From assembly GCA_964030475.1 (NCBI GenBank), contig CAXIPT010000011.1:2119780-2183779 (forward strand): a DNA stretch of 64,000 nucleotides, read 5' to 3'. Made by a program: the position numbers and the translations under genes. The notes beneath the pieces were generated by a model, which was not told the DNA's origin, did not search any database, and was given only the letters and a program-made list of their open reading frames with translations. The DNA is from Tethya wilhelma. Its lineage: Eukaryota > Porifera > Demospongiae > Tethyida > Tethyidae. The stretch's first letter is position 1. The number at the start of each line of letters is the position of its first letter. Shown here piece by piece: positions 1 to 10,708 of this stretch.

Positions 1-1337
1 ACAGCTGGGCCTGTGTCAACTGTACTGACTACAAGTATAACTGGATAAAGTACATTGCTATTGCTTATCTCCCACTGACAGTCTTCTTCATAATTGTTAC
101 TACATTTCGGATATCAGCAGCTTCAGAAGTGATGAATGGGTTTGTTCTATCTAGCCAGATTTTGATATCACCTGCCATAGTTGAATATCATGTGTTAGGC
201 TATAATTATCTTCTCCCATCGACAATTAGTTTTAAGGTAGTCAGTGCTTTTTATGGCATATGGAACCTTGATTTCTTTCGTGATCTCTACCCTCCATTTT
301 GTCTTCATCCAAACATCACTGCTATTCAGACTAGAGCTCTTGACTATGCTATTGCTGTCTACCCACTACTGCTGGTTATCATCACATACATCTTTGCCAC
401 TTTGCACTATAGCTATCCTAGAGTTGTGTCGCTATGGAGACCATTCTATAGATGTTTTAGATGTATCCGTAATGAGTGGGACATAAAGAATACCCTAATT
501 GGAGCATTTGCTACATTTATTCTACTTTCATATGTGAAGATTCTTAATATTTCACTAGACCTGCTAATGCCTACTACTCTGTATGACATGAGAGGAGACC
601 CTCTCAACCAGACTTATCTCAGAATGGATGGAACAGTGAAATATTTCAGTACAGAGCACCTTCCCTATGGTGTGTTGGCTCTAGTGATGCTCCTCCTGTT
701 CAACATCCTCCCTCTGATGTTGCTGTGTCTCTTCCCCTGTCGATGCTTTCATAGGTGTCTCAATTACTTTAATATTCAACGAGAGACTTTGAGGGAATTC
801 ATAGCTGTATTTCAAGGACAGTTCAAAGATGAACCTCATGACTACCGATACTTCTCAGCCTTCTATCTCCTACTCAAGATCTTTAACCTGTTGTTGCTAC
901 TGATGTTTAAGGGAATGATGCACTTTCAACTTATGGCCATTCTTTTTGCTCTAGCAACAGTTATTGTGGCTATCTTTAAACCATACAGGCAATGGATTTT
1001 TAACTATACAGATGTACTGCTCATGACTTTAGTAACAATTCTTTCAATTGGCCTGGCCTCCTATTCTTTGGTAGTGTATAACGGTGAAGATCAACAACTT
1101 TTTACAATACTCAAGAAAATATGGGTTGTTATCCTTTTACTCCACCCCCTATGTGGTGTCTGTATGCTAGTGTATACTTTCCTTCCAGTACAAACAGTAA
1201 AAGGATGTGCTTCTCACTTGTTGACTCATGTGTTCAAGTGGGTATCAAGACGAGAAACTTCAGAACAAGAGCATCTTTTGCCATACCGCTTTGATCACAT
1301 GGATGAGTACCCCCCTCTTATTTTCCCAACTAATTGA
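1..1337 (+). CDS. Cys-rich multipass receptor-like protein, 5' truncated by window edge (array copy 1)
   Basis: The frame is open from base 3, so the methionine at 129 is internal and the true start lies upstream of the window. What remains begins at the last ectodomain cysteines (WACVNC) and runs through all membrane segments to the family C terminus, DHMDEYPPLIFPTN. It aligns without gaps to the complete copy at 2256-4103, with scattered substitutions. No introns. The function is unknown. From memory, the multipass part resembles the C-terminal module of many predicted sponge and cnidarian proteins (pattern NRTG..C..C..G, then G.(I/M)NG, then WNLD, then LLSY.K(I/L)L, then DG.V.Y), none with an assigned function that I know. 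It is oriented like copies 2-4. An AATAAA-like site lies about 190 bases downstream. Confidence 0.85.
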   Translation, partial: SWACVNCTDYKYNWIKYIAIAYLPLTVFFIIVTTFRISAASEVMNGFVLSSQILISPAIVEYHVLGYNYLLPSTISFKVVSAFYGIWNLDFFRDLYPPFCLHPNITAIQTRALDYAIAVYPLLLVIITYIFATLHYSYPRVVSLWRPFYRCFRCIRNEWDIKNTLIGAFATFILLSYVKILNISLDLLMPTTLYDMRGDPLNQTYLRMDGTVKYFSTEHLPYGVLALVMLLLFNILPLMLLCLFPCRCFHRCLNYFNIQRETLREFIAVFQGQFKDEPHDYRYFSAFYLLLKIFNLLLLLMFKGMMHFQLMAILFALATVIVAIFKPYRQWIFNYTDVLLMTLVTILSIGLASYSLVVYNGEDQQLFTILKKIWVVILLLHPLCGVCMLVYTFLPVQTVKGCASHLLTHVFKWVSRRETSEQEHLLPYRFDHMDEYPPLIFPTN

Positions 1338-2255
1338 TTTATTATTGGTACTGTAAAAATATATAGTGAGGCATGATTAAGAAAGAGTTGAAATCAGTCA
1401 TTTTGTAAAGAGTTACAATGATCAGAACTCATTTTATGTACTGTAAAAAATAATACAGCTTGAAACTTTCTAACTGTTAGCGATATATACTCAGCAATTG
1501 TTAAGCTCATTAAATTTTGTGTTCTAAGAATAAAAATGTTTACTTCACCTACATAGTAAAGCATTGAGAAAATGTCAATTAGAATACTTACATGTAGACC
1601 TACAGTACAACATTATGACATAATTACAGCTATATGTGTGCAAGATGTTGAAGACATCATGCAGTTACACAAGTTTATACAATCCACCATTATGAATAGA
1701 TATGGGGAAAAAACAACATGCATGCTAGAGTCAAGCACTGTGGTACTTTAATATAGTACAGTTGTGGTAATGACATACAATTGTCATTGCAATTACACAA
1801 ATTAACAATTACTAACTTTGTTCTCAGGCCTTCTGTGTGCTGCTAGTATTGATGTATAAAATTGACGATCTTTACCATTTTCGTAAATCAGGCCCACATA
1901 TTTTTGCTCACCACGGAATAAACTCACAACAAATACAGTAATACTGGTGATCATAAATTTTACAGTACACTATTAATGGGTGAAAACAACATGGGACGAA
2001 GCATTATGCAACCAAAACTTTCAGTGTTGTCACAAGTTTATGAAAACCTAAGTCAGATAATACCCCAGCTAAAGAATAATGATAAATAAATATATATGGC
2101 TTAATAGTATACCATTTATTTAATAGAACTCACATAAACATTGATTGTTGTTGGATTAATTGAACAATCACCATATAAATGTCTTACAATTGAAGGAAAG
2201 ATACTGTAGCATAATAATGATTGAAAGCTAACTATTATTCTATGCAAGTTAGAAC
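1338..2255. other. Intergenic: 3' flank of copy 1 and upstream module of copy 2
   Basis: The first ~200 bases repeat the 3' flank found after the other copies (an AAGAGTTGAAATCAGTCAT-like stretch, then AAAAATGTTTACTTCAC). About 1826-1900 is a partial copy of the small inverted-repeat element seen complete at 12994-13143. From about 1985 to the start codon lies the conserved upstream module of this family, which begins with a decayed piece of coding sequence (see findings). Confidence 0.6.
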
Positions 2256-4103
2256 ATGATGTATCAGTTTAACACCACAGGTATATTGGTGTTCCTGCTT
2301 TTCATTGCTATGGTCTCTCCTAAGAATGTACAGAGTTTAACAAAAGATAGCAATGGATCAGTTTCCAGTGACTACCAGGAGTCTAGTAGTGAAACAGATT
2401 GCCCACCATGGAGTACTAAACTCTCAGCCAACAATAGTTGTCAATGTACTAACATGACAAATAGAATCAGGAAAAAACTCAATCTGTGGTGCTTGGACAA
2501 CAATGCTTCACTACCATACTGCTATTGTCTGTCCTATAATAAGAAGTTCAACAAAACGGTGGAAGGATTTTGCAAATTCAGGTGTGCTGTACCAAGAAGT
2601 GATCCTGGAAGGAAAATTTTTACTGGTTTTTATCGATATCAAATCACAGCACCAACTAACAACATGAGTGACTTCAATGAGAATGAATGTAGCAGCATGG
2701 GATTGAACAGAACTGGTCAGATGTGTGGCAGTTGTGTGGAGGGATTTACTCCTCCTGTCTACTCTTACAGCTGGGCCTGTGTCAACTGTACTGACTACAA
2801 GTATAACTGGATAAAGTACATTGCTATTGCTTATCTCCCACTGACAGTCTTCTTCATAATTGTTACTACATTTCGAATTTCAGCAGCTTCAGGAGTGATG
2901 AATGGGTTTGTTCTATCAAGCCAGATTTTGATATCACCTGCCATAGTTGAATATCATGTGTTAGGCTATAATTATCTTCTCCCATCGACAATTAGTTTTA
3001 AGGTAGTCAGTGCTCTTTATGGCATATGGAACCTTGACTTCTTTCGTGATCTCTACCCTCCATTTTGTCTTCATCCAAACATCACTGCTATTCAGACTAG
3101 AGCTCTTGACTATGCTATTGCTGTCTACCCACTCCTGCTGGTTATCATCACATACATCTTTGCTACTTTGCACTATCGCTATCCTAGAGTTGTGACGCTA
3201 TGGAGACCATTTTACAGATGCTTTAGATGTATCCGTAATGAGTGGGACATAAAGAACACCCTCATTGGAGCATTTGCTACATTTATTCTCCTTTCATATG
3301 TGAAGATTCTTAATATTTCACTAGACCTGCTAATGCCTCTTACTTTGTATGACATGAGAGGAAACCCTCTCAACCAGCGTTATCTCAGTATGGATGGAAC
3401 AGTGGAATATTTTGGTAGAGAGCACCTTCCCTATGGTGTGTTGGCTCTAGTGATGCTCCTCCTGTTCAACATCCTCCCTCTGATGTTGCTGTGTCTCTTC
3501 CCCTGTCGATGCTTTCATAGGTGTCTCAATTACTTCAACATTCAGAGAGAGACTTTGAGGGAATTCATAACTGTGTTTCAAGGACAGTTCAAAGATGAGC
3601 CTCGAGACTACCGATACTTCTCAGCCTTCTATCTCCTACTCAGGATCTTTAACCTATTGTTGCTACTGATGTTTAAGGTATCGATCCATTTTCAACTTAT
3701 GGCCATGCTTTTTGCTTTAGCAACAGTTATTGTGGCTATCTTTAAACCATACAGGAAATGGATTTACAACTATACAGATATATTCCTCATGACTTTAGTA
3801 ACAATTCTTTCAATTGGCCTGGCATCCTATTCTTTGGCAGTGTATAATGGTGAAGATCAACAACTTTTTACAATACTCAAGACTATGTGGGTTGTTTTCA
3901 TTTTACTCCATCCTCTATATGGTGTCTGTATGTTAGTGTATATTTTCCTTCCAGTGCAAACAGTAAAAGGATGTGCTTCTCACTTGTTGACTCGTGTGTA
4001 CAAGTGGGTATCAAGAAGAGAAACTTTAGAACAAGAGCATCTTTTGCCATATCGTTTTGATCACATGGATGAGTACCCCCCTCTTATTTTCCCAACTAAT
4101 TGA
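2256..4103 (+). CDS. Cys-rich multipass receptor-like protein, intact (array copy 2)
   Basis: Intact 615-residue single-exon gene. Residues 1-27 look like a signal peptide (hydrophobic ILVFLLFIAMV). An ectodomain to about residue 185 carries many cysteines (CPPWS near 48, CQCT, LWC, YCYC, GFCKFRC, CSSMGLNRTGQMCGSC, WACVNC) and numerous N-x-S/T sites. About eight or nine hydrophobic membrane segments follow, near 188-208, 213-233, 285-308, 335-358, 393-418, 460-480, 483-503, 512-535 and 548-574. A dibasic cysteine cluster (FPCRCFHRC) follows the fifth. The short cytoplasmic end contains EQEHLLPYRFDHMDEYPP. The topology suggests a plasma-membrane receptor or channel-like protein. That is inference; no enzymatic motif is visible. 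The first of the paired methionines at 2256 sits just before the hydrophobic leader and is the likely start. Confidence 0.88.
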   Translation: MMYQFNTTGILVFLLFIAMVSPKNVQSLTKDSNGSVSSDYQESSSETDCPPWSTKLSANNSCQCTNMTNRIRKKLNLWCLDNNASLPYCYCLSYNKKFNKTVEGFCKFRCAVPRSDPGRKIFTGFYRYQITAPTNNMSDFNENECSSMGLNRTGQMCGSCVEGFTPPVYSYSWACVNCTDYKYNWIKYIAIAYLPLTVFFIIVTTFRISAASGVMNGFVLSSQILISPAIVEYHVLGYNYLLPSTISFKVVSALYGIWNLDFFRDLYPPFCLHPNITAIQTRALDYAIAVYPLLLVIITYIFATLHYRYPRVVTLWRPFYRCFRCIRNEWDIKNTLIGAFATFILLSYVKILNISLDLLMPLTLYDMRGNPLNQRYLSMDGTVEYFGREHLPYGVLALVMLLLFNILPLMLLCLFPCRCFHRCLNYFNIQRETLREFITVFQGQFKDEPRDYRYFSAFYLLLRIFNLLLLLMFKVSIHFQLMAMLFALATVIVAIFKPYRKWIYNYTDIFLMTLVTILSIGLASYSLAVYNGEDQQLFTILKTMWVVFILLHPLYGVCMLVYIFLPVQTVKGCASHLLTRVYKWVSRRETLEQEHLLPYRFDHMDEYPPLIFPTN

Positions 4104-5279
4104 TTTATTATTGGTACTGTAAAACATACAATTAGGTAGAAGAGTTGAAATCAGTCATTATGTAAAGAGTTACAATGATCAAAACTCATTTCTATGTACT
4201 CTAAACATTACTATAGCTTGAAACTTCAAACTGTTATATAGCTACTTTAGGTTTTGTTTAGGTCATTTGTGTTCTAAGACTAAAAATGTTTATACTTCAC
4301 TTAAACTTGAGCTCTAAGAACATGCCTGTTAGTACAGCTTACATGTAGGCTTATGGTATACAACACTATGACACACAATGTCATCTAAGTGTGCATGATG
4401 CTAAAAGAGACTTGCTAAATTAGTATACAATCCACCACTTATGAATAGATTATAGGGAGGGGGGGTGGGGGAAACATGTCATGCATGGTTAAGCACTGCA
4501 GTGCTTTCATTTGTACAGTATAATGACATACATTGCAATCGCACAAATTCATAACTACACGAAATTTGTGTTTTCTTTTGGTACTATCACTTGTTCTATG
4601 ATTCTCTGTTCAAAAAAAGCAGCAAGAAATTTGAAAATCCACCAGTGAACAAACAAACTGGCAGCAGAATTTTTCAAAATTTGCCTGTGTCATCGCCAAA
4701 TCTTCTCAACTGAAGCTCGACTCCAGTGTGGTGAGTATATACAACTGTAGCAGTTTGGTAGCTAGCTATATAACTAGAGAATATAATATACCACCAGTGG
4801 TTCACTCCTAAGTAACCACAGTACACAAACCACAGTGCAACATCAGTGATATATGCACTGACCACAGTGCAATATCACATACATACGAACTGTCAACCCT
4901 TTGATCTGTACGTCACAAGTGGGCTACAAAGTACTGAAATAGATTGCTAACTGTGGAGTATAAACTCGCATGAAGCCAACAATATCATGGATAGTACTGG
5001 TGACTGTACTAAAATGGTAAAAATGAAATGGGAAAGATTCTAAAGCAGTCACCACAACTTTCAGTGTTGTCACAAGTTCATGGAAACCTCAGCTGCAACA
5101 CCCTGGGTAATGAAAGAATAACAAATACTATGTATGCTTTGATGGCGAAGCCTTAACCTAACAGAATCCACATAGGTTGCCACTGAGAGTGTGCATAAGT
5201 TGAACATCACAAGAGACAGCCTTACAATTCAATGAAGAGCTATGGTACCTATTAATCACTATAGTATAGCTAATACAAC
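4104..5279. other. Intergenic: 3' flank of copy 2 and upstream module of copy 3
   Basis: No gene is seen. The left part repeats the family's 3' flank. From about 4950 the sequence is a decayed relic of the family's first ~85 codons (a TGTACTAAAATGGTAAAAATG-like stretch matching the CQCTKMAKH region). It breaks off just after the AAAACT that precedes the LWC codons in real genes, then continues as the family upstream module to the ATG at 5280. Confidence 0.55.
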
Positions 5280-7133
5280 ATGATGTCTCTGAAAAAGACT
5301 GTAATCTTGGTCTTTCAAATTTTCATTGCTATAATCTGCTGTAAGAATATTACAGTACAAAATTTGACAAAAGATGGCAATGGATCACTTTCCAGTGACT
5401 ATCAGGAGTCTAGTAGTGAAATGGGTTGCCCACCATGGAGTGAACTCACAGCCAACAATACTTGTCAATGTACTAGAATGGCTAAACATGAAGCAGGAAG
5501 AAAGCATACACTAAAACTGTGGTGTTTTGAAAACATAGCTTCACTACCATACTGTTATTGTCTGGCTTATAACAAGAAATTCAACAAAACTGTGGAAGGA
5601 TTTTGTAAATTCAGGTGTGATGTACCATCAAGTGATCCAGGAAAGAAAATATTTACTGGTTTTAATCGATATCAAATCACGGCACCAACTAAAAACATGA
5701 GTGACTTCAATGAGAATGAATGTAGCAGCATGGGACTGAACAGAACTGGTCAGATGTGTAGCAAATGTGTGGAGGGATTTGCTCCTCCTGTCTACTCCTA
5801 CAGCTGGGCCTGTGTCAACTGTACTGACTACAAGTACAACTGGATAAAGTACATTGCTGTTGCTTATCTCCCACTGACAGCTTTCTTCATAATTGTTACT
5901 ACATTTAGGGTATCAGCAGCTTCAGGAGTGATGAATGGGTTTGTTGTAACAAGCCAAATTCTGATTTCACCTGCTGTTGTTGAATATTATCTACTAAGCA
6001 ATCATTACTCTGCTTTCTTAATCATTATAAAGATATTGTCAACTTTTTATGGCATATGGAACCTTGACCTTTTTCGTGCTCTCTACACTCCATTTTGTCT
6101 TCATCCAAACATCACTGCTATTCAGACTAGAGCTCTTGACTATGCTATTGCTGTCTACCCACTACTGCTGGTTATCATCACATACATCTTTGCTAGTTTG
6201 CACTATCGCTATCCTAGAGTTGTGTCGCTATGGAGACCATTTTACAAGTGTTTTAGGTGTATTCGTAATGAATGGGACATAAAGAATACCCTCATCGAAG
6301 CTTTTGCTACATTTATTCTACTTTCATATGTGAAGATTCTCAATATTTCACTAGACCTCCTAATGCCTACTACTTTGTATGACATGAGAGGAGACCCTCT
6401 CAACCAGCGTTATCTCAGTATGGATGGAACAGTGGAATACTTTGGTAGAGAACACCTTCCCTATGGTGTGTTGGCTCTAGTGATGCTCTTCCTGTTCAAC
6501 ATCCTCCCTCTGATGTTGCTGTGTCTCTTCCCCTGTCGATGCTTTCATAGGTGTCTCAATTACTACAACATTCAGCGAGAGACTTTGAGGGAATTCATGG
6601 CTGTGTTCCAAGGACAGTTCAAAGATGAACCTCGAGACTACCGATACTTTTCAGCCTTCTATCTCCTACTCAGGATCTTTAACCTATTGTTGCTACTGCT
6701 GTGCAAGGGAATAGTATGTTTTCTTGTAATGGCCATTCTTTTTGCTGTAACTACAGTTATTGTGGCTGTCTTTAAACCATACAGGCAACGGATTTATAAT
6801 TACATTGACGTACTATTCATGAGCTTAGTAGCAATTCTTTCAATTGGTCTACCACTCTATTCTTTAGCACTATTCTATGGTGAAGAACACCGAATTCTTT
6901 CAATATACACGAAAATATGGACTCTCATCATTTCACTCCATCCCCTATATGGCGTTTGTATGCTAGTGTATATTTTCCTTCCAGTGCAAACAGTAAAAGG
7001 ATGTGCTTCTCACTTGTTGACTCGTCTGTACAAGTGGGTATCAAGAAGAAAAACTTCAGAACAAGAGCATCATTGGTCATACCGGTTTTACCACATGGAT
7101 GAGTACGCACCACTTATTTTCCCAACAAATTAA
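5280..7133 (+). CDS. Cys-rich multipass receptor-like protein, intact (array copy 3)
   Basis: Intact 617-residue single-exon gene with the same architecture as copy 2: signal peptide 1-27, Cys-rich ectodomain with CPPWSELTANNTCQCT, then 8-9 membrane segments from about residue 190. The strongly conserved blocks (NRTGQMC, ACVNCTDYKYNWIKYIA, RALDYAIAVYPLLLVIITYI, EHLPYGVLALVML) are almost identical to its neighbours. The loop after GVMNGF (VEYYLLSNHYSAF versus VEYHVLGYNYLLP in copy 2) and the segment before the last membrane helix (LFYGEEHRILSIYTK) differ sharply. One expected cysteine pair reads CSKC instead of CGSC, keeping both cysteines. Function unknown. Confidence 0.88.
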   Translation: MMSLKKTVILVFQIFIAIICCKNITVQNLTKDGNGSLSSDYQESSSEMGCPPWSELTANNTCQCTRMAKHEAGRKHTLKLWCFENIASLPYCYCLAYNKKFNKTVEGFCKFRCDVPSSDPGKKIFTGFNRYQITAPTKNMSDFNENECSSMGLNRTGQMCSKCVEGFAPPVYSYSWACVNCTDYKYNWIKYIAVAYLPLTAFFIIVTTFRVSAASGVMNGFVVTSQILISPAVVEYYLLSNHYSAFLIIIKILSTFYGIWNLDLFRALYTPFCLHPNITAIQTRALDYAIAVYPLLLVIITYIFASLHYRYPRVVSLWRPFYKCFRCIRNEWDIKNTLIEAFATFILLSYVKILNISLDLLMPTTLYDMRGDPLNQRYLSMDGTVEYFGREHLPYGVLALVMLFLFNILPLMLLCLFPCRCFHRCLNYYNIQRETLREFMAVFQGQFKDEPRDYRYFSAFYLLLRIFNLLLLLLCKGIVCFLVMAILFAVTTVIVAVFKPYRQRIYNYIDVLFMSLVAILSIGLPLYSLALFYGEEHRILSIYTKIWTLIISLHPLYGVCMLVYIFLPVQTVKGCASHLLTRLYKWVSRRKTSEQEHHWSYRFYHMDEYAPLIFPTN

Positions 7134-7921
7134 TTTTTTTTGGTGCAATTTGTGTGTGGCATGATCAAGAAAGAGTTGATCGAGTTTCAAAATCCGTCAA
7201 TGTGTAAATTAAGAGTTGCAATGATCAAAATCTGTTTCTTATCATACTAGTATATACTCAGGAGACTATATATAGCTAGAAACTTTTTACACATTTCAGT
7301 AAAAGCCACAATTTCATTTGTTGAGGTTTAGGCTTTTTTATGCTTTTTGAACATGCCATGTGGATAAATGTGATCATCCCATGACTGCTTGTAGGAGTTT
7401 GCTGACTGGAAGCTTGAATTAAGTCTATTTTAAACTGTCTACTGTTTAATTTTGTTACACAGCATTTTGTTAGGTACTCTACCCGTGGATATCTAAGTAC
7501 GTAAGTCTAGAAATGTTTGCTTCATTTAAAGTGCTATGAGCATTCAAATGAGTCATGGCTTAGGCTGGATCTAATGGTAAGCTCTTCTCAATGATCCCTA
7601 TAGTAGCATGTAGAAAACTTCACATCACGGTACCGGTGATGCTCCTCTTCTACCACTCAGTTTTTTGAGCATTTAGAAGCAGACATATGAACATTTGAAA
7701 TTAAGCCTAATAAATGCTTTGTGACGACGAACAAAACCAAGTATCTCAGAATGCATAGTCCGGATGAAAAGAACTTATTGAAGAATTCTAAGAAAACAGG
7801 TAAAACCCTGGCTAAATAAAAATAACAATTTAATTTACAATGCATTGTTTAATTTATAATAACATTGCATTAACAGAACCTACCTAAACATTGCTTGCTA
7901 CAAGGAAAGCACCTAGGTGCA
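7134..7921. other. Intergenic, no gene seen
   Basis: Starts with the diverged 3' flank of copy 3 and continues as AT-rich sequence without a supported reading frame. Confidence 0.4.
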
Positions 7922-8324
7922 TAACCCTTGGTGCATTTCATGCATGTCATTGTTCATGTCTATTTGTGAGTACTTGCAGTCATTTAGCAGGTCTGCAGCT
8001 ACGCTATGGGACTCGCTCAGGCTCGCCTTTCATGCTTGCCCCAAACAGTATGCATGGTTGTGGCTTCGAAGCTTAGCGCAGCCGCTCAGATCAGGCTGAA
8101 AAGCCTCAGATCTCAGGAACTACAGGCTTTTGCTACTTTATAAAAGGACCTCAGGCCATTTTATATTAGTAGCTAAACTTCTACTATCTATGCTATTAGG
8201 CTCACTCAGGATCATCTCTCCAAATTATGGGTGTGGCTTCGAAGCTTAGCCCTCAAAGAGGCTGAAAAGCCTCAGATCTCAGAGACAAAACAAAATCCCT
8301 GGTGCACATGCACACCAGGGGTTA
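7922..8324. mobile_element. Putative small non-autonomous DNA element
   Basis: The ends look like imperfect inverted repeats: TAACCCTTGGTGCAT on the left, and on the right the complement of TAACCCCTGGTGTGCAT. The interior holds a ~50-bp direct repeat (GTGGCTTCGAAGCTTAGC ... GGCTGAAAAGCCTCAGATCTC) near 8053-8117 and 8231-8284. No coding capacity. The exact boundaries and target duplication are not clear. Confidence 0.4.
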
Positions 8325-8604
8325 ATCATGTATAAACTGGGAACAATAATCACAAGCAATCATCTGCAAACTAAGAGAAACATAATATTACATACTATGT
8401 GTATGTGAATGCCTGACAGCTAATAAATAATCACTGGAGCATGATATCCAAGTTTAACATTACTGATTTGCATGTTCCTGACTTTACTACTAAATCTGTC
8501 ATAAGAATACACTAAGTTTGAAAATTAAATTGATCACACTGAATCACTTTCCAGTGGCTACGTATCAGGATCTATATATGTATACAGAATGGATTGGTAA
8601 CTGT

Positions 8605-8896
8605 GGAGTAAACTCGCATGAAGCCATGCAACAATATCATTGATAGCACTTGTGACTGTACTAAAATGATAAAATGAAATGGGAAAGATTCTAAAGCAGT
8701 CACCACAACTTTCAGTGTTGTCACTTGTTTATATATATGGAAATCAATGACTGGTGTAATACCCTGAGTAATGAAAGAATAACAAATACTATATGTATGC
8801 TTTGATGGTGTAGACATAATAAACCTTAATAGAATCCACATAGGTTGCCACTAAGAGTGTGCATAAATTGAACAATCACAAGCAACAGTCTAAGGT
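8605..8896. promoter_or_regulatory. Upstream module of the multipass family, attached to a pseudogene
   Basis: Matches the region 5' of copies 2-4: relic codons (GACTGTACTAAAATG), CACAACTTTCAGTGTTGTCAC, ATGAAAGAATAA, TTGATGGTG, AGAATCCACATAGGTTGCCAC and TTGAACAATCACAAGCAAC in the same order. No intact gene follows it. Whether it has promoter activity is inference from its position 5' of each family member. Confidence 0.45.
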
Positions 8897-9475
8897 CTCC
8901 TGTCTACTCTTATCAAGCCAGATTATGACATCACCAGCTGTTGTTGAATATTATCTATTAAGTAATCATAATCTTGTGTTCTTTACTACTATAAAGATAT
9001 TTACTACATTAATTTTTATGGCATATGGAACCTTGACTTCTTTCGTGCTCTCTACCCTCCATTTTGTCTTCATCCAAACATGACTGCTATTCAGACTAGA
9101 GCTCTTGACTATGCTATTGCTGTCTACCCACTACTGCTGGTTATCATCACATACATCTTTGCCAGTTTGCACTATCACTATCCTAGAGTTGTGTCGCTAT
9201 GGAGACCATTTTACAGATGCTTTAGATGTATCCGTAATGAATGGGACATAAAGAATACCCTCATTAGAGCATTTGCTACATTTATTCTACTTTCTTATGT
9301 GAAGATTCTTAATATGAACTAGACTAACTAGACCTCCTAATGCCTACTACTTTGTATGACATGAGAGGAAACCCTCTCAACCAGACTTATCTCAGTATAT
9401 GGATGGGACTTTAGTAGTGAAATGGATTGCCCACCATGGAGTAAACCCACAACTAACAATTTAAATGGCAAACAC
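8897..9475 (+). pseudogene. Decayed multipass family member
   Basis: Pieces of the family gene are out of order or broken. The codons for PVYSY are joined directly to SSQIMTSPAVVEYYLL, so about 160 bases including the first membrane helix are missing. Near 9010-9016 an extra base shifts the frame at the FYGIWNLDFF position. The frame then continues through RALDYAIAVYP and LLSYVKILN to a stop at about 9320 caused by a small insertion. DMRGNPLNQTYLS can still be read to about 9405, where the sequence jumps to an N-terminal motif (SSEMDCPPWS). A clear pseudogene built from at least two old copies. Confidence 0.8.
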
Positions 9476-10308
9476 CAAATAGGAAAGATAAAGCACAGAC
9501 AATAACCATTAGTGTTATCACATGTTCATGGAAACCTCAGTCAGGTATAGTACCTTGGCTAATTGAAGAATAGTGTTATACTAATATGGCTTGATGGTGC
9601 AGGATTACCATTAACAGAATCCACACAATGATAGGTTATCTTCATTATAAATACAAGAAAGCTTTCAGCACAGTTAGCATAATGGTTGCATAGCTCCATG
9701 ACATGAAAAGCTTTGCTAAATAAAAGGGGAAAAAAAAAGATGCATATACGCGTAGCTACTACACTAATTTTGCTTTATTATGTAATGTGCTTTCTATGTT
9801 TGATTCACCTAAATTAAAGTTCACCAATACAGTTTGAGCACCCCGTTTGCCAAATTAAATTCTCACCAAAATAACCAGCTATACGGTATAAGAGTTCATG
9901 TGTACACTTGTGAATGATTTACAAGGAGTTTAGACACATAGATATAAAGTTTTGTAAAATTCATAATTAAAAGAAAATTTATGTTTGCTTCAATATTCTT
10001 ATAAACACAATAATCGATTTGTGTGCATGATCACAAAACTATACATTACAATTCAAAAGGATGACTAAGGTTTCTGTTCCTAGTTGCTTGTTACAGAGAT
10101 AATTAAGAGGTAATACCCTACCTTAGAGAATAAAGAACTATGTATGGTTTGACGGTATACAATTACCATTAACAGAACCCACACAACGATGTAGGTTGCT
10201 ACGGTGTGTAAACTGAACAATCACAAGCAAAAGTCTAGCAATTGAAGGAAAGCTACATCATACAAATGAATATGAATGACTGACAGCAACTATCAGGAAA
10301 AATGTTTC
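9476..10308. other. Intergenic with two upstream-module copies
   Basis: About 9490-9640 and 10060-10308 each resemble the family upstream module (CACATGTTCATGGAAACCTCAG; ACCATTAACAGAACCCACA; TGAACAATCACAAGCAAAAG; TAGCAATTGAAGGAAAG). Between them is AT-rich sequence with no gene seen. Confidence 0.45.
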
Positions 10309-10583
10309 AGTTTAACATCACTGATTTTTATTGCTATAATTTGTCATAGTAATGTACTGAGTTGACAAACAATGGATCAGTTTCCAGTGACTATCAGCTG
10401 CAGGAGTCTAGTAGTGTAATGGATTGCCCACCATGGAGTGAACTCACAGCCAACAATACTTGTGTATGTACTAAAATGGTTAAACGCAAAATGGGAAGAA
10501 GCATACACCAAAACTTTCTTTATTATCACATGTATAATTATGGAAACCTTAATCAGGGAATCCCTTGGCTATTTGAAGAATAG
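10309..10583 (+). pseudogene. 5'-only relic of a multipass family gene
   Basis: Begins like a true start (MFQFNI), loses frame within the signal peptide (a stop after the ICHS-equivalent codons), then reads cleanly from TNNGSVSSDYQLQESSS through CPPWSELTANNTCVCTKMVKRKMGRS. At the point where real genes encode KLWCF the sequence switches to the family's upstream module (HQNF, then non-family codons). It is the best-preserved example of the relic found 5' of several array members. The 73-residue open frame is unlikely to be a real protein. Confidence 0.75.
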
Positions 10584-10708
10584 TGGTTTGATGGTAAGAC
10601 TAGATTACCACATTTAACCGAACCCACATACTTAGGTTGCCACTGACAGTGAGCATAAATTGAACAATCACAAGTAACAGTCTGGACAGTTAATCTTCTA
10701 AGTTAAAC

